Below the pieces are notes generated by a model. It was not told the DNA's origin. It saw only the letters and a list, made by a program, of their open reading frames with translations, and ran no database searches. A stretch of DNA of 64,000 nt from NCBI RefSeq assembly GCF_019042735.1, contig NZ_JAHQCR010000034.1, positions 168,987 through 232,986 of the forward strand, given 5' to 3'. The stretch is from Evansella alkalicola (GTDB lineage Bacteria > Bacillota > Bacilli > Bacillales > Salisediminibacteriaceae). Made by a program: the position numbers and the translations under genes. This document shows, piece after piece, positions 62,200 to 64,000 of this stretch (positions are counted from its first letter, which is position 1; the number at the start of each line of letters is the position of its first letter).

Positions 62200-62384
62200 T
62201 TTCCATTCCTCCCTCTATAAAGTAAAAATATCTCTTAAATGCTCCTGATATCTCAGGATTTTAAAACCAACCAATAGTAAAGACAAAAGAATCGTTGGAT
62301 GAGAGTGGTAGAGCTTAATAATATTTACAGATAATAGGCCATCCTAACGTCCAAACTGGATGAGTTTGGAAAAAATAGTATGAC
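62200..62384. other. Intergenic DNA next to the IS110 element
   Basis: There is no ORF. AATGCTCC at 62238-62245 recurs at the window end (63993-64000). A small inverted repeat TCCAAAC/GTTTGGA lies at about 62351-62370. The true edge of the insertion sequence is somewhere here or shortly after. Confidence 0.4.
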
Positions 62385-62596
62385 CGTGCTCCTAATCTCC
62401 ACGACACTCGCGGCCGCTCACCCTCCCATGTCTCTCCGGATGGTTCTCCATACATTCCTTCGTCCTGCGTATCCACGAGGTGGAGGTCGGATAAGCTCCT
62501 ATGCTGGGTCTATGCCCGTATGGAATAAATATGCTCCGACTCTGCACTATTGGTATTTGTCATTAACTATAGTTCTTGCTTTGCTTTTAAATTAGA
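62385..62596 (-). ncRNA. Candidate IS110/IS1111 guide (bridge or seek) RNA region
   Basis: Non-coding DNA after the transposase stop contains several stems. GTCGGA (62487-62492) pairs with TCCGAC (62535-62540), enclosing GGG..CCC and AGC..GCT hairpins; ATGG..CCAT, CCAC..GTGG and the palindrome GCGGCCGC also occur. IS1111-type members are reported to encode a target-choosing RNA downstream of the transposase. The role here is inferred from position and structure only. Confidence 0.35.
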
Positions 62597-63880
62597 TTAT
62601 GCTACCTCAAGTCTTTCAGATTTAGACAATCCTTGTGTTAATTTCGTTGGATCAAAAGGACATTGTTTCTGTCCAATCACAAATAAGACGCGTAGTAATT
62701 TACAACACAATGCAATCAATGACTGCTGTTTCTTCAGTGGGCGTTCAGGGCGATGAGTATAATGATGATGCAGGGTTTTGAATGTTGGATTGTGGGCAAC
62801 GAGCGGTCGAATCGCTAAATATAATGCTTTGCGTAGTCGTTTTCGGCCTCTCTTGCAAATCCTCGACTGCCCTTTATACTTACCTGAACTGTGCTCCTTC
62901 AAAGACAAGCCCGCTAAGTTCACGAGTTGTTGGGGGTGGTTGTAATTTTTAATATCCCCGACTTCAGCGAAGAACGTTGCGACTGTCACGGGTCCTAACC
63001 CTGGTATAGCGATCATTTCTTCGGCACCAGGAATCGTCATAACCAACAATTCTAACTCCTCATCCAACTCGTTGAGTTGGGTTTTAAAGAGTTCGTGTTG
63101 GTCAAGAAGACTTTGAATTTCACGCTTGGCAAAGGTTAAACCGACCGTGATGCCAATGCTCTTTTGTGCGGTTTCCACGAGTTTAGTTGCTCGTTTAATG
63201 CCAACCCCTCTTTGGACAAAGGGCTTCCAACTTTGTAAGACTTCTTCTGGTGTCATCTGAGAGATGTCTTCCGGAAATGGAAACAGCTTCAACGTACATT
63301 GAGCCGCTTTTCCTTCCCAATCACCAAATACGTTAAAGAATTCAGGGAAGTACCGCTGAATATGATTTTGGATCCGACCTTCAATCGTGATGAGTTGTTT
63401 GATGAGCTGATCTCTTAATTTGACGCCTTCTCTTAGTTCAGCATAAATGCCTTCTAGGAGATTCGGTACCGAGTATCGGCCATCCTTAATTAACTGCGCG
63501 ATCACGCGCGCGTCCTTTGTATCATTTTTGGTCGGAGAATTATCATCAAGCTCTTTACTCTTCTTGACATGCATTGGATTGACTAGGACAATATCAATGC
63601 TTTGCGCCTTTAAGAAATAGGCTAGATTTAGCCAGAAGTGGCCAGTTGGCTCAACACCATAAATCACGTCACTTTTATCATGGCTTTTCATATGTCTCTC
63701 TGCCCAACTTAGTAGAGTCACGAAACCGTGAAAACTATTATCAAAGATAAGGCGTTTACCAAATTCAAATCCTCGATCATCTTGAGCACGTGCAACGTGT
63801 TTGTCCTTTGCCACATCAATGCCGATGATAAGAGTTTTAGGTGTAATTTGAGAGATTTTCTGATTTTGTGTATAATTCAT
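62597..63880 (-). CDS. IS110-family DEDD transposase
   Basis: This roughly 427-residue recombinase has an N-terminal RuvC-like DEDD domain: Asp in IIGIDVAKDKH, Glu in YGVEPTGHFW, Asp and Asp in TKNDTKDARVIA. A helical middle (about 140-280) follows. The C-terminal Transposase_20 domain has IPGLGPVTVATFFAEVGDI and NLAGLSLKEHSSGKYKGQSRICKRGRKRLRKALY, with the conserved serine. ATG 63880 (MNYTQNQ) follows AAGGAGG; the frame extending to 63976 lacks a ribosome site. It appears intact and potentially active. Confidence 0.93.
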   Translation of the reverse strand: MNYTQNQKISQITPKTLIIGIDVAKDKHVARAQDDRGFEFGKRLIFDNSFHGFVTLLSWAERHMKSHDKSDVIYGVEPTGHFWLNLAYFLKAQSIDIVLVNPMHVKKSKELDDNSPTKNDTKDARVIAQLIKDGRYSVPNLLEGIYAELREGVKLRDQLIKQLITIEGRIQNHIQRYFPEFFNVFGDWEGKAAQCTLKLFPFPEDISQMTPEEVLQSWKPFVQRGVGIKRATKLVETAQKSIGITVGLTFAKREIQSLLDQHELFKTQLNELDEELELLVMTIPGAEEMIAIPGLGPVTVATFFAEVGDIKNYNHPQQLVNLAGLSLKEHSSGKYKGQSRICKRGRKRLRKALYLAIRPLVAHNPTFKTLHHHYTHRPERPLKKQQSLIALCCKLLRVLFVIGQKQCPFDPTKLTQGLSKSERLEVA

Positions 63881-64000
63881 TTTGAGTCCTCCTTGGGTAT
63901 CTAATTCAGGGTCCTTGCGCTGCAGCTTCGGACACCTCGTATCATACCAAGGGGCTCTTTTTGTTTCAAACCTCAAATTTCTTTATTACAGGAATGCTCC

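Larger units (their letters stand above)
62385..64000 (-). mobile_element. IS110-family insertion sequence (right side cut by window)
   Basis: A transposase gene is followed, in its own direction, by about 210 nt of GC-richer, hairpin-rich non-coding DNA, and preceded by at least 120 nt of non-coding DNA. Composition differs clearly from the AT-rich host. Ends are not defined: IS110 elements lack normal terminal inverted repeats, and one end may lie beyond position 64000. Confidence 0.75.

Noticed and set aside
1..64000. CRISPR arrays, tRNA genes, prophage or toxin-antitoxin and defence islands
   Set aside because: No regularly spaced repeats, tRNA-like cloverleaf sequence, phage structural genes or defence gene pairs were seen in reading the window; the single phage-like small protein at 53430 has no phage neighbours.

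Overview
The window looks like chromosomal DNA of an endospore-forming, AT-rich member of the Bacillaceae. Shine-Dalgarno sites are strong and GTG or TTG starts are frequent. There is a sporulation gene (spoVIF), kapB, a GltC-type regulator, a SacT-type antiterminator, a T-box, a lysine riboswitch and the large Bacillus-type SRP RNA. Exported and lipoprotein sequences are very acidic (alkaline phosphatase, solute-binding proteins, Asn/Glu-rich surface protein). That suggests a haloalkaliphilic lifestyle, but this is inference only.

Layout. 1-2.6 kb: gltC-like regulator divergent from gdhA. 2.7-7.6 kb: sucrose module on the minus strand in the order sacT, cre, promoter, RAT/terminator, scrA (EIIBC), scrK, scrB. 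7.7-9.8 kb: stand-alone trpB, a palindromic repeat and a YgjV-GNAT fusion. 10.1-11.4 kb: lysine riboswitch and dapA. 11.5-20.2 kb: small proteins, GNAT, MATE pump, uvsE, tldD/tldE, kapB and an isolated fabF. 20.5-25.6 kb: small proteins, a membrane-anchored Asn-repeat protein with a DUF1906-like domain, a long-form isocitrate dehydrogenase and spoVIF. 26-28.5 kb: polar amino-acid ABC importer with an internal terminator. 28.8-36.1 kb: S9 peptidase, zinc-ribbon protein, E. coli-type speD, ABC-ATPase remnant, HAD phosphatase, ZIP-like membrane protein and MFS pump with a possible leader peptide. 36.4-44.6 kb: alkaline phosphatase, a broken gene, a Q/P/W-rich protein, a ComEC/ComEA-like lipoprotein with a DUF3006 partner, ilvE and T-box-controlled proBA. 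44.6-52.8 kb: SDR, azoR, a 50-residue gene, thiM, a 3D-domain envelope protein, a transporter and an orphan sugar-type binding protein. 53.4-62.2 kb: luciferase-like oxidoreductase, SRP RNA, second ZIP-like paralogue, RNase H, popT (DUF368), RNase J and an acetamidase. 62.4-64 kb: an IS110-family element running off the window end.

Most of the window is core metabolism. Nitrogen assimilation and amino-acid supply recur (gdhA, dapA, proBA, ilvE, trpB, amino-acid ABC importer, proline-type peptidase), largely controlled at the RNA level by a riboswitch, a T-box, an antiterminator and attenuators. No phage, CRISPR array, tRNA or classical defence island was seen. The items most worth a second look are the non-coding tail of the IS110 element as a possible guide RNA, the displaced SRP RNA with a substitution in its most conserved loop, the MBL-HhH lipoprotein, the 15-residue Asn-repeat surface protein, and a possible regulatory leader peptide before the MFS pump.
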